A stretch of 64,000 nucleotides of DNA, from contig NZ_JAOOPY010000020.1 of assembly GCF_025486315.1 (NCBI RefSeq), positions 20,506-84,505 of the forward strand. The letters are read 5' to 3'. The first letter of the stretch is position 1, and each line of letters starts with the position of its first letter. Shown piece after piece: positions 1 through 10,233 of this stretch. The stretch is from Variovorax sp. N23 (GTDB taxonomy: Bacteria; Pseudomonadota; Gammaproteobacteria; Burkholderiales; Burkholderiaceae_C). The notes below the pieces were generated by a model, which saw only the letters and a program-made list of their open reading frames with translations, did not search any database and had not been told where the DNA came from. The translations under genes were made by a program, and so were the position numbers.

Positions 1-2
1 CG

Positions 3-869
3 CTGTCGATCACGCCCGCGCCGGCGCAGCAGAACGAATCGCCCGACCTCTACGGCAACACCCGCGCCTTCTTCGCGCTCGAATCGACCCACGAGGAACT
101 GGTGGTCACGGCCGAGAGCGTGGTCGAGACCTCCACGCCGGTGCTGGCCGCCAGCATCGCGCGCGAGCTGCCCTGGGAAGAGGTGCGCGAGCGCTTCCGC
201 TACCGCAAGGGTTCGCGCTTCGATGCCGCGTCCGACTTCGTCTTCCCGTCGCGCTACGTGCCGCGCCACGACGACTTCGCCACCTATGCGCGGCCCAGCT
301 TCGCGCCCGGCCGGCCGACCTTCGACGTCGCCACCGACCTGATGCAGCGCATGTACCACGACTTCGACTACGACGCGGGCAGCACCGAGATCAGCACGCC
401 GGCCGTCGAGGCGCTGGCGCAGCGCAAGGGCGTGTGCCAGGACTTCGCACACATCCTCATCGCCTGCTTCCGCACCATGGGCCTGCCGGCGCGCTACGTC
501 AGCGGCTACCTGCTGACGCAGCCGCCCCCCGGCCAGCCGCGGCTGGTGGGCGCCGATGCCTCGCATGCGTGGGTGTCGGTCTACCTGCCCGGCGCCGACG
601 GCCCCGGTGACTGGGCCGACTTCGACCCGACCAACGGCCGCCAGCCCGGCGAGGACTACGTGACGCTGGCCATCGGCCGCGACTACGCCGACGTGTCGCC
701 GATGCGCGGCGTGCTGCATGGCGGCGCGCGCCACACGCTCGACGTCGGCGTCACGGTGCGGCCGCTCGAGGAACTGCGGGCCGAGGCGGCCGCTGCGGCG
801 CGCTCTGTCGACGGTTCGCAGTCGCAGTCGCAATCGCAATCGCAAAGCCAGTCGCAATCGCCATCCTGA
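3..869 (+). CDS. Transglutaminase family protein (5' partial)
   Basis: The reading frame is open from the window edge, so the N-terminus is missing; codons before the GTG at 102 continue the protein (LYGNTRAFFALES). The visible part has the end of the bacterial transglutaminase N-terminal beta region, then the papain-like core with the Cys in GVCQDFAHI, the His in ASHAWVSVYLPG and the Asp in DFDPTNGRQPGEDYV, which form the expected Cys-His-Asp triad. This family is a cytosolic transglutaminase-like or protease-like enzyme of unassigned substrate, often found beside circularly permuted ATP-grasp and alpha-E proteins, which would lie upstream of this window. The C-terminus ends in an unusual Gln-Ser dipeptide tail encoded by a hexanucleotide repeat. 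RidA follows 61 bp downstream. Confidence 0.88.
   Translation: MSITPAPAQQNESPDLYGNTRAFFALESTHEELVVTAESVVETSTPVLAASIARELPWEEVRERFRYRKGSRFDAASDFVFPSRYVPRHDDFATYARPSFAPGRPTFDVATDLMQRMYHDFDYDAGSTEISTPAVEALAQRKGVCQDFAHILIACFRTMGLPARYVSGYLLTQPPPGQPRLVGADASHAWVSVYLPGADGPGDWADFDPTNGRQPGEDYVTLAIGRDYADVSPMRGVLHGGARHTLDVGVTVRPLEELRAEAAAAARSVDGSQSQSQSQSQSQSQSPS
815..863 (+). repeat. Hexanucleotide repeat coding for a (Gln-Ser) tail
   Basis: Near-perfect TCGCAG/TCGCAA units encode alternating Gln and Ser at the C-terminus of the transglutaminase-like protein. Such a tract is prone to slippage. Because each unit is 6 bp, changes would lengthen or shorten the tail without shifting the frame. Confidence 0.8.
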
Positions 870-930
870 TCGCGCACCGGGTCACCGCGCGTCCGTTAAC
901 CTCGGATACTTTTCATCCGGAGCGATTTCC

Positions 931-1389
931 ATGAGCGTTTACGACAAACTCACCCAACTCGGCATCGAACTGCCGCCCGTCTCGGTGCCCGCCGCGGCCT
1001 ATGTGCCCTTCGCCAAGACCGGCAACCTGGTCTTCCTCTCGGGCCATGTGGCGAAGAAGGACGGCAAGCCCTGGGTCGGCAAGCTGGGCGAGAACATCAC
1101 GACCGAAGAAGGCAAGCTGGCCGCCCGCGCCGTCGCCGTCGACCTGCTCGGCACGCTGCATGCGGCCACCGGCGACCTGAACAAGATCACCCGCATCGTC
1201 AAGGTGATGAGCCTGGTGAATTCCACCCTGTCCTTCACCGAACAGCACCTGGTGACCAACGGCGCGAGCGAGTTGCTGGCCGAAGTGTTCGGCGCCGAAA
1301 AGGGTGCGCATGCACGCAGCGCCTTCGGCGTGGCGCAGATCCCGATGGGGTGCTGCGTCGAGATCGAGCTGATCGCCGAAATCGGGTGA
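931..1389 (+). CDS. RidA family protein (YjgF/UK114)
   Basis: This 152-residue protein belongs to the RidA/YjgF family, small cytosolic trimers whose best studied members hydrolyse reactive enamine/imine intermediates from PLP enzymes. The segment TGNLVFLSGHVAKKDGKPW, the LLGTLHAATGDLNKITRIVKV core and the C-terminal ARSAFGVAQIPMGCCVEIE are typical of the longer, 150-residue subgroup. In this subgroup the catalytic Arg of classical RidA is usually not in its canonical context, so deaminase activity should not be assumed. The ATG is preceded by GGAGCG about 10 nt upstream. It stands alone between the transglutaminase-like gene and a GNAT gene. Confidence 0.9.
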   Translation: MSVYDKLTQLGIELPPVSVPAAAYVPFAKTGNLVFLSGHVAKKDGKPWVGKLGENITTEEGKLAARAVAVDLLGTLHAATGDLNKITRIVKVMSLVNSTLSFTEQHLVTNGASELLAEVFGAEKGAHARSAFGVAQIPMGCCVEIELIAEIG

Positions 1390-1422
1390 TGCGCTCGATG
1401 GCCTCGTGAGCAAGGCCGTGGG

Positions 1423-2187
1423 ATGAGGCCGGTGAACCTGGCCATCGTCCGCGCCTTCGAAGAGCGCAGTTTCAACGCCTGGCCCGCGCGCCAGACCGTG
1501 CTCTTCAACGGCTGGCTATTTCGCATGGCCGGCGGCTTCACCAAGCGTGCGAATTCGGTCAATGCGATCGAACCCGGCGCCCGCTTCGGCGGTGTGCGCG
1601 CCGCTGCCGAGGCACTCTACGAACGGCACGGGCTGCCGGCCATCTTCCGGCTGTCTCCGCTGGCACCGACCGAAGCCGACGCCGAGCTAGCCGATGCAGG
1701 CTATGCGACGTTCGACCCGACGAGTGTGGCCGTGTCGTCGTTGGCCAGTGCCGAGCGGCACGCCTCGGTCCACATCGCATCGGCATCGATGCCCGAGTGG
1801 CTGGACGGCTTCGCTGCAGCGAATGGCATCGCTGCTTCGCACCGGCCCATGCACGACTCGATCGTGCATGCCATTGCCCTGCCCACCGCGTTCGCAACAC
1901 TGCACGCACATGGCCAGCCCATCGGCTTCGGCCTTGCGGTGCTGGAGCGCGGCGCCGTGGGCCTCTACGACATCGTGATCGATCCGTCGAAACGCAGGCA
2001 CGGCCATGGCGGCACGCTGACGCGCGCACTGCTGCACTGGGCGCGCGAGCAGGGCGCGACATCGGCCTACCTGCAGGTGCGCGAGCAGAACGAGGCCGCC
2101 CGACGCCTCTACGCCGGGCTCGGCTTCGAAGACCTGTACCGCTATCACTACCGGGTGCCGCCCATCGCACCCACGCGGTCAAGCTAA
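1423..2187 (+). CDS. GNAT family N-acetyltransferase
   Basis: The 254-residue protein has the GNAT acetyl-CoA fold in its C-terminal half: IGFGLAVLERGAVGLYDIVID (beta4), the pyrophosphate-binding loop RRHGHGGTLTRALLHWA, and EQNEAARRLYAGLGFEDLYRYHYR, a standard GNAT ending. The N-terminal half (residues 1-120, starting NLAIVRAFEERSFNAWPA) is a second, degenerate GNAT-like module, as in two-domain acetyltransferases. The acceptor cannot be told from sequence. It converges with the M20 peptidase gene, whose stop is 18 bp away. Confidence 0.88.
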   Translation: MRPVNLAIVRAFEERSFNAWPARQTVLFNGWLFRMAGGFTKRANSVNAIEPGARFGGVRAAAEALYERHGLPAIFRLSPLAPTEADAELADAGYATFDPTSVAVSSLASAERHASVHIASASMPEWLDGFAAANGIAASHRPMHDSIVHAIALPTAFATLHAHGQPIGFGLAVLERGAVGLYDIVIDPSKRRHGHGGTLTRALLHWAREQGATSAYLQVREQNEAARRLYAGLGFEDLYRYHYRVPPIAPTRSS

Positions 2188-2205
2188 CTGGGGCCTGCAG
2201 GCGTT

Positions 2206-3354
2206 CTACGCGGTCAGGCCGGCGATCGTCGCCAGCAGCGCCTGCGCACGCGGCACCAGCGTGTCGAGGCAGCAGTACTCCTGATCGGTGTGCGCCTTGG
2301 CGCCGACCGGGCCGACGCCGCACAGCGTCGGGATGCCGAGCGAGGCGGTGAAGCCCGCGTCGGAGCAGCCGCCGGTGAACTCGCCTTCCACTGCGAAGCC
2401 GATCTTTGCGGCGCTCGCCTGGTAGCGGGCCAGGAGTTCCTCGCTCCACTTCGGTTCGAGCGGCAGGAACTCCGAAGTCTGCGTCACGGTGGCTACCGTC
2501 CCCGGAACACCCGGCTCGGCCACGATCTCGCGGATGCGCGCGAACAGCGTTTCGCGCTGTTCCAGCGTGCAGAAGCGCACGTCGAGCCTGCCCTGCGCCG
2601 ACGGTGCCACGGTGTTGCTCGACATGCCGCCGCTGATGAGGCCGACGTTGGCCGTGATGCCGGCGTCGTAGTCGGTCAGCGCATGCAGCGCCTGGATCTT
2701 GCGCGCCAGGGTTTCGATGGCGCTTGCGCCGTCGGCGTGGTTCATGCCGGCATGCGCGGCGCGGCCGGTGACGTCGATGACGAAATTGGCGCCGCCCTTG
2801 CGCGCGGTCACGAGGTTGCCGCTGACCCGGCCCGGCTCGGCATTGAAGGCGGCCCGCGCGCCGCGCGCGTGCGCCTCGATGGCGATGCGGCCGCGTTGCG
2901 AGCCGATCTCCTCGTCGGCGGTGAACAGACCCAGCACCGGGAACGGCAACGGCGCCATGCGGCGCAGCGCCATGAGCACGAAGCACTGCAGCACCAGGCC
3001 GGATTTCATGTCCGACACGCCGGGGCCGTAGCCACGATCGCCGTCGACACGCCACGGTCGTTGCAGCACCGTGCCCGTCGGGAACACCGTGTCGCGGTGG
3101 CCCATCAGCACCACCGGCGCCTGCGACGCGTCGAGGCCCGGCAGGCGCGCGAGCAGCACGTCGCCGTCGGCCTGGTGCGTCGCCTCGATGTCGTCGGCGA
3201 GCAGCCAGCCGCGCATGGCGTCGGCCACGCGGTCGGTGCCGGCCTTGTCGTGGCTGTTGGAGTCGATGTCGACCAGATCGGCCAGCGCGGTCTGCATGGC
3301 GCCGCGCTGGTCGGCGAGCCAGGCGATGGCGGCTTCGCGTTGTGCGGCGCTCAT
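2206..3354 (-). CDS. M20 family metallopeptidase (CPG2/ArgE-like)
   Basis: This 382-residue enzyme has the two-metal M20 ligand set in order: the His in VVLMGHRDTVF, the Asp in GPGVSDMKSGLV, the Glu pair in FTADEEIGS, the Glu in FNAEPGR and the C-terminal His in GAKAHTDQEYC. The lid/dimerisation domain with AAHAGMNHADGASAIE lies between them. No signal peptide is present, so it should act on imported peptides or acyl-amino acids in the cytosol, as in glutamate carboxypeptidases. The ATG overlaps the stop of the preceding M20 gene by 4 nt (ATGA), showing translational coupling. It is the last gene of the peptide-transport operon. Confidence 0.92.
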   Translation of the reverse strand: MSAAQREAAIAWLADQRGAMQTALADLVDIDSNSHDKAGTDRVADAMRGWLLADDIEATHQADGDVLLARLPGLDASQAPVVLMGHRDTVFPTGTVLQRPWRVDGDRGYGPGVSDMKSGLVLQCFVLMALRRMAPLPFPVLGLFTADEEIGSQRGRIAIEAHARGARAAFNAEPGRVSGNLVTARKGGANFVIDVTGRAAHAGMNHADGASAIETLARKIQALHALTDYDAGITANVGLISGGMSSNTVAPSAQGRLDVRFCTLEQRETLFARIREIVAEPGVPGTVATVTQTSEFLPLEPKWSEELLARYQASAAKIGFAVEGEFTGGCSDAGFTASLGIPTLCGVGPVGAKAHTDQEYCCLDTLVPRAQALLATIAGLTA

Positions 3355-4754
3355 CGACGGTCCTTGAAGACGCCAGGGCCTTCTTCCGCCAGGTCCCAGA
3401 ACAGGCCCGCCATGATGTGCAGCGACTCGCGCGTCACGTCGGCCAGGATGTGTTCGTTGGGCGCATGCTGCGAACACGCCGGGTAGGAATGCGGCACCCA
3501 CAGCGTTGGCAGGCCCAGCGTTTCGGAGAACACCTCGTTGGGCAGCGAGCCGCCCAGATTCGGAAGCAGCGCGGGCCGTTGGCCGGTGCTGCGCTCGATG
3601 GAGGCAAGGCCCCAGCGCACCCAGGCGTCGTCGGGGTCGAGCCGAGTGGCAGCCATGCGCACGTCGGTCTTGCGCAGCTCGACGTCGTCGAAGCCGTGCG
3701 CGTCCAGGTGCGCGCGGATGTGGTCGAGGAAATGGGTGTGGTCGCTGCCGACGACATAGCGCATGTGGCAATGGGCGCGCGCCTCCGACGGGATCGCATG
3801 CACCGGCATGGCCGGGTTGCCGGTGGTGAAGGCCAGCACCTCGAAGCTGTTCCAGCCGAGCACCCGCTCGGCGGCCGACATGCCGGGCTCGCCCCAGTCC
3901 GGATCGATCTCGGGGTCGTTCACGTCGCCGCCGACCGCGATGTCCTTCAGCGCGGCGCGCACGCTCTCGGGCAGTTCCTTCGGCAGCAACCCGGGCACGA
4001 GGATGCGGCCCTTGGCATCGACCAGGCTGGCGATGGCATGCGCCAGGCGGATGCCGGGGTTGCGCAGCAGGCCGCCCCAGTTGCCCGAATGGTGGCCGCC
4101 CTCGCGCAGCTTCAGGTGCAGGTCGAAGTTGAAGACGCCGCGCGAGCCGAGGAACATGGTGGCACGCGAGGCCGACACGCGCGGGCCGTCGGAGGCGATG
4201 AACAGGTCGGCCGCAAGCAGTTCGCTGTTCGCCGCGCAGACCTCGTTGAGGCCCGGCGAACCGTCCTCTTCGCCCATCTCCAGGATGATCTTCACGTTGT
4301 AGCCCAGCTTGCCGCCGCGCACCGCGAGCACCTGCTCCAGCGCCGTGAGGTTGATGGTGTGCTGGCCCTTGTTGTCGGCGGTGCCGCGGCCGTACCAGCG
4401 GTTGCCTTCGACCACGATCTCCCACGGCTTCAGCCCGGCGCGCCATTGCGCGTCGTAACCGCGCACCACGTCGCCGTGGCCGTAAGTCAGCAGCGTGAAG
4501 GCCGCACCAGCCTCGATGCGCTCCGCCAGCAGGAAGGGGCTCTTGCCGGCGATGGGGTTGTCGACCACGCGGCAGCTGAAGCCCAGCGCCCCGAGCTGCG
4601 GTGCGATCTCGTCGTCGAGATAGGACCGCAGGATGGGGCCGCTGGCGGCGTCCTGGCTTTCGGTACGGAAGGCGACGCGGCGCGCCAGCGTCTGCTGGAA
4701 GCGTCCGTCGTCGAAGCGGGCCAGCGTCTGGTCGATGGCTTGTTGGCGGCTCAT
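3351..4754 (-). CDS. M20 family peptidase (longer, dipeptidase-like)
   Basis: A 467-residue M20 peptidase, longer than its downstream neighbour because of a larger lid domain. Metal-ligand motifs are visible: LLTYGHGDVV (His), GRGTADNKGQH (Asp), LEMGEEDGSPG (Glu pair), FIASDGPR (Asp in place of the usual Glu) and the C-terminal VPHSYPACSQHAPNEH (His). It is cytosolic, with no leader. It follows the importer ATPase gene by 37 nt and overlaps the next M20 gene by 4 nt. The context suggests that peptides or peptide-like nitrogen compounds brought in by the transporter are hydrolysed by the two peptidases. The exact substrate is unknown. Confidence 0.9.
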   Translation of the reverse strand: MSRQQAIDQTLARFDDGRFQQTLARRVAFRTESQDAASGPILRSYLDDEIAPQLGALGFSCRVVDNPIAGKSPFLLAERIEAGAAFTLLTYGHGDVVRGYDAQWRAGLKPWEIVVEGNRWYGRGTADNKGQHTINLTALEQVLAVRGGKLGYNVKIILEMGEEDGSPGLNEVCAANSELLAADLFIASDGPRVSASRATMFLGSRGVFNFDLHLKLREGGHHSGNWGGLLRNPGIRLAHAIASLVDAKGRILVPGLLPKELPESVRAALKDIAVGGDVNDPEIDPDWGEPGMSAAERVLGWNSFEVLAFTTGNPAMPVHAIPSEARAHCHMRYVVGSDHTHFLDHIRAHLDAHGFDDVELRKTDVRMAATRLDPDDAWVRWGLASIERSTGQRPALLPNLGGSLPNEVFSETLGLPTLWVPHSYPACSQHAPNEHILADVTRESLHIMAGLFWDLAEEGPGVFKDRR

Positions 4755-4791
4755 GGCAATGTCTCGGATGAAGGGGTGAAGGAAGGGAGGA

Positions 4792-6644
<1,853 letters not shown>

Positions 6645-6655
6645 GGCGATGCCTT

Positions 6656-7576
6656 TCAGTTGCGGCCGTCGGGCGCGGTCAGGTCGCGGATGCCGTCGCC
6701 CACGAGGTTGATGGCCAGCACCAGCAGCGCCAGCACCACGCCGGGGATCAGGATCACCCAGGGCTGGAAGAACATGTAGGCCTTGCCTTCGGCCACCATC
6801 AGTCCCCACGACGGCGTGGGCGGCTGCACGCCAAGGCCGAGAAAGGACAGCGTGGATTCGAGCAGGATCGCGTGCGCCATCTCCAGCGTGGCCACCACGG
6901 TGAGCGCACTCATCAGGTTGGGCAGCAGCTCGCGCAGCAGGATGTAGGGTGTGGACGCGCCCAGCGCCTTCGCCGCCGCGATGAATTCGGCGTCGCGCAA
7001 CTGCTGCGTGGCCGAGCGCGTGACGATGGCGAAGCGGTCCCACAGCAGCAGGCCGAGCAGCAGGATCACCACCTGCAGCGAACCACCGACCAGCGACGCC
7101 ATGGCCAGCGCCACCAGCACCACCGGCATGGCCAGGCGCGTGGTGATGATGTAGCTGATGACCGCATCGACCCGGCCGCCGTAGTAGCCGGCCAGCACAC
7201 CGAGCGTGGTGCCGATCACACCCGCGATCACCGCCGTGACCAAGCCGATGATGAGCGACACGCGCGCACCGAAAAGCAGCCGGCTCAGGTAGTCGCGGCC
7301 CAGCTTGTCGGTGCCGAGCAGATGGTCCCACGTGCCCTTGTCGTGCCAGATCGGCGGGATGAGCCGGCGCGTGACGTCCTGCGCATACGGGTCGTGCGGC
7401 GCGAGCCAGGGCGCGAACAGCGCGGCCAGCGCGATGACGGCCAGCATCACCGCGCCGATGGTCAGGCCGTGCTGGCCGAGCACGCGACGCAGCAGGCGGC
7501 GCCAGGCGGCGGTGGGCGGCAGGGCCAGCGTGGCAGGCTTGGTCATGGCGGGGGAAGGCAATGCAGATGTGTTCAT
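6656..7576 (-). CDS. Peptide ABC transporter permease (OppC/DppC type)
   Basis: A 306-residue inner-membrane permease with the OppC layout: a cytosolic N-terminus (residues 1-35), first membrane helix LTIGAVMLAVIALAALFAPW, the periplasmic PHDPYAQDVTRRLIPP segment with the tether KGTWDHLLGTDKLGRDYLSR, and five further helices. The EAA loop that docks on the ATPases is seen at AEFIAAAKALGASTPYIL. A second ATG (residue 11) could be the true start. The gap to the OppB-type stop is 9 nt, as expected in one operon. Confidence 0.92.
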   Translation of the reverse strand: MNTSALPSPAMTKPATLALPPTAAWRRLLRRVLGQHGLTIGAVMLAVIALAALFAPWLAPHDPYAQDVTRRLIPPIWHDKGTWDHLLGTDKLGRDYLSRLLFGARVSLIIGLVTAVIAGVIGTTLGVLAGYYGGRVDAVISYIITTRLAMPVVLVALAMASLVGGSLQVVILLLGLLLWDRFAIVTRSATQQLRDAEFIAAAKALGASTPYILLRELLPNLMSALTVVATLEMAHAILLESTLSFLGLGVQPPTPSWGLMVAEGKAYMFFQPWVILIPGVVLALLVLAINLVGDGIRDLTAPDGRN

Positions 7577-7585
7577 CGCGGTTCC

Positions 7586-8503
7586 TCAGCGTGTACGCAT
7601 GCGCGGATCGAGCGCGGCATTCAGCACGTCGGCCACGAAGGTCAGGCCGATGTAGAACACCGCGATGATGAGCACCACCGCCTGCACCACCGGGTAGTCG
7701 TTGCGCGAGATCGAGTCCCACGCCAGCTGCCCCAGGCCCTGCATCGAGTACACCGACTCGATGACCACCGAGCCGCCGAGCATGAAGCCCAGCTCCACCG
7801 CGGCCAGCGCCACCACCGGGATGATCGCGTTGCGCAGCGCATGCTTGAAGACCACGCGCGCCGGACTCAGGCCCTTGGCGCGCGCAGTGCGGATGTAGTC
7901 GGAGCCGAGCACGTCGAGCATGCCGGCGCGCGTGAGCCGCATCATGGCCGGCATGGCGTAGTAGCCCAGCGCCACGGCCGGCAGCACGAAGTGTTGCCAG
8001 CTGGTGTTGCCCGACACCGGCAGCCACTTGAGCCCGACCGAGAACACGATGATCAGCGTCAGCGCGAACCAGAAGGTCGGCATCGCCTGCCCCACCACCG
8101 CCACCATCAGCGAGAGGCGATCGATCCAGGTGTCGCGGTAGATGGCGGCCAGCACGCCCAGCGGAATCGCCACCAGCACCGCCAGCAGCAGCGCCACGCC
8201 GCCGAGCTTGAGCGTGATCGGCAGACGTTCGCCTATCAGCTCGACCACCGTGTTCTGGAAGTAGAACGAACGCCCGAAGTCCAGCCGCGCAGCCGCACCG
8301 AGCCAGTCGAAGAACTGCGCCGTGATCGGCCGGTCGAGCCCGTACTGCACGCGGATCTTCTCCACGTCGGCCGCGGTCGACTCGGGCCCGGCGATGGCCG
8401 TAGCCAGGTCACCCGACAGGTGCAGCAGCATGAAGCTGATGACGGCCACGGTCAGCATGACCGAGACGGCCACCAGCAGCCGGCGGAAGATGTAGATCAG
8501 CAT
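7586..8503 (-). CDS. Peptide ABC transporter permease (OppB/DppB type)
   Basis: A 305-residue permease that begins with the OppB/DppB signature MLIYIFRRLLVAVSVML. It has six predicted helices and the EAA loop DYIRTARAKGLSPARVVFKH. The segment GSVVIESVYSMQGLGQLAWD near the end is a family hallmark. It should form the channel as a heterodimer with the OppC-type subunit. The gene sits 27 nt after the substrate-binding protein gene. Confidence 0.93.
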   Translation of the reverse strand: MLIYIFRRLLVAVSVMLTVAVISFMLLHLSGDLATAIAGPESTAADVEKIRVQYGLDRPITAQFFDWLGAAARLDFGRSFYFQNTVVELIGERLPITLKLGGVALLLAVLVAIPLGVLAAIYRDTWIDRLSLMVAVVGQAMPTFWFALTLIIVFSVGLKWLPVSGNTSWQHFVLPAVALGYYAMPAMMRLTRAGMLDVLGSDYIRTARAKGLSPARVVFKHALRNAIIPVVALAAVELGFMLGGSVVIESVYSMQGLGQLAWDSISRNDYPVVQAVVLIIAVFYIGLTFVADVLNAALDPRMRTR

Positions 8504-8530
8504 GGCAGGGGGCCTCGCTCGACGCGCGCC

Positions 8531-10060
8531 TTACTTCCAGCTGACCGCGAAGAAGCGCGGCAGCTCGTCGGGCTGGGCGTCGAACTTCAGGTCCGACGTG
8601 AACGCGTAGTTGGTCGAGTACGAGAACAGCGGCGCCCACATGGCCTGCTCCGAGATGCGCTGCAGCGCCTGCGCGTACCTGGCCTTGCGCTCGGTCTTGT
8701 CGACCGTGGCGTCGGCCGTCTGCAGCAGCGCAATGGTCTGCGGGTCCTTGGCCGTGTCGTCCGGGCCGCCCTTGAAGAAGTTGCCGGCAAAAGCCGAGGC
8801 ATCGTTGATCGAGAACGAACCCCAGGCCTGGAAGGTCAGCGGCGCACGGCCGGACCGCACCTCGTTGCGCAGCGCCGGGTACTGCACGAAATGCAGTCGT
8901 GCGCGGATGCCGATCTTGCGCAGGTCGCCGATCATGGCTTCGGCGTAGTCGCGCTCGCGGTACGCCCAGATGTCGGTGTCGAAGCCGTTGGGGAAACCGG
9001 CTTCGGCCAGCAGTGCCTTGGCCTTGGCCGGGTCATACGGGTACTTCACCACCTTGCCGGTTTCGCAGCCGTACTGCGTGCGAAAGCAGGTCGCATACAC
9101 CGGCTGGCTGCCGCCGCGCACCAGGCTGCCGGACAGGCCCTTGCGGTTGATCGCCATGTTCACCGCCTGGCGCACCCGCACGTCCTTGAAGGGTGTGGAC
9201 TCCGGCGCGGTGCCGTTGTTGTTGATGGTGATGAAGCCGACGCGCATGGTTTCGCCGCTGAGCACCGTGAGGTTGGGCGCGGCCTTGAGCGATTCGGCCT
9301 GGTCGGCGGGCACGCGCCAGATCCAGTCGACCGCGCCGGTCATGAGCTGGGCCATGCGCGCTTCGGGGTCGCGGATGACGACGAACTTCACGTTGCCGAT
9401 CTTCGGCTGGCCGACGGGGCTGTCCTTGAAGTAGGCAGGGTTCTTGACCATCGTCACGCCCTGGCCCGGCGTGACGGCCGTGATCTTGTACGGGCCGGTG
9501 CCGATCGGCGCCTTGCTGTAGCCCTCGAGCCCGACCTTCTTGAAGTAGGCCCCGGGGTAGATCGGCGTCGGGCCCGAGAGGTATTCGAGCGCGGCCGGGA
9601 ACGGTGTCTTGAGGTTGATGCGCACCTGGTACTCACCGATCTTCTCGACGTTCTTGATCCAGTCGGTGTTCTGACGCGTAGCGATCCTCGCATCGGGGCC
9701 GGTGACCTCGTTGAAGGTGTAGGCCACATCGTCCGCAGTGAACTTGTCGCCGTTCTGGAAGGTCACGCCCTGGCGCAACATGACGTTGAGCGCGGTGGGC
9801 GAATCCCACTTCCAGGCGGTGGCGAGTTGAGGCTTGAACTCGCCGGTCTGGGTGTCGCGGTAGATCAGCGTGTCCCACGCCATGGCGGCCAGGATCACGC
9901 CTTCGCGCATGTTGTTGTGGTACGGGCTCACGTTGTCGACCTCGCTGTCGGACGCGTAGGTGAGCGTGTCGTTGGCCTTGCCGGCGTGCGCGGTCGCGCC
10001 GGCCGCCAGTGCGATCGACAGAAGTGCGCGCCGCACCAGCGTGGTGGATAGATGCTTCAT
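8531..10060 (-). CDS. Peptide ABC transporter substrate-binding protein (SBP family 5)
   Basis: The 509-residue periplasmic protein starts MKHLSTTLVRRALL and has a Sec signal peptide ending at ATAHAGKA. This ATG is preferred over one 84 nt further upstream because AAGGAA lies 7 nt before it and the leader begins here. The family 5 extracellular solute-binding fold is clear from the segments LTYASDSEVDNVSPYH, DKFTADDVAYTFNEV, YKITAVTPGQGVTMVKNPAY and PFKDVRVRQAVNMAINRKG. It would deliver peptides or similar ligands to the adjacent permeases. It is the first gene of the operon and is divergent from a LysR gene. Confidence 0.93.
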   Translation of the reverse strand: MKHLSTTLVRRALLSIALAAGATAHAGKANDTLTYASDSEVDNVSPYHNNMREGVILAAMAWDTLIYRDTQTGEFKPQLATAWKWDSPTALNVMLRQGVTFQNGDKFTADDVAYTFNEVTGPDARIATRQNTDWIKNVEKIGEYQVRINLKTPFPAALEYLSGPTPIYPGAYFKKVGLEGYSKAPIGTGPYKITAVTPGQGVTMVKNPAYFKDSPVGQPKIGNVKFVVIRDPEARMAQLMTGAVDWIWRVPADQAESLKAAPNLTVLSGETMRVGFITINNNGTAPESTPFKDVRVRQAVNMAINRKGLSGSLVRGGSQPVYATCFRTQYGCETGKVVKYPYDPAKAKALLAEAGFPNGFDTDIWAYRERDYAEAMIGDLRKIGIRARLHFVQYPALRNEVRSGRAPLTFQAWGSFSINDASAFAGNFFKGGPDDTAKDPQTIALLQTADATVDKTERKARYAQALQRISEQAMWAPLFSYSTNYAFTSDLKFDAQPDELPRFFAVSWK

Positions 10061-10233
10061 GACGAGTTCCTTGGAAGACGTTGACGAAAAGTTGAACCGG
10101 ATCGCTTCGGCAATTGCAAGAATGGCGCCTCGGCAGCGTTTCATGGCTTACAGAATTTCGACATGAGCAATGCCAAAACGGCAAGGCTCCGCGCTTCCTG
10201 CGGAGGCCCTGCGCGCTCAAACTCCACGTCGCC
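10061..10233. promoter_or_regulatory. Divergent promoter region between importer operon and LysR gene
   Basis: This 173-bp spacer must hold promoters for both directions. A T-N11-A type dyad, TGCC-AAAAC-GGCA, lies at 10171-10183 and an 8-bp palindrome GCAATTGC at 10110-10117. Either could take part in LysR binding, but both are short. I assign no specific promoter elements. Confidence 0.4.

Noticed and set aside
6872..10051. A 1059-codon plus-strand frame antisense to the peptide importer genes
   Set aside because: Low-complexity Arg/His/Gly-rich translation typical of the opposite strand of GC-rich genes; the minus-strand genes have clear family motifs.
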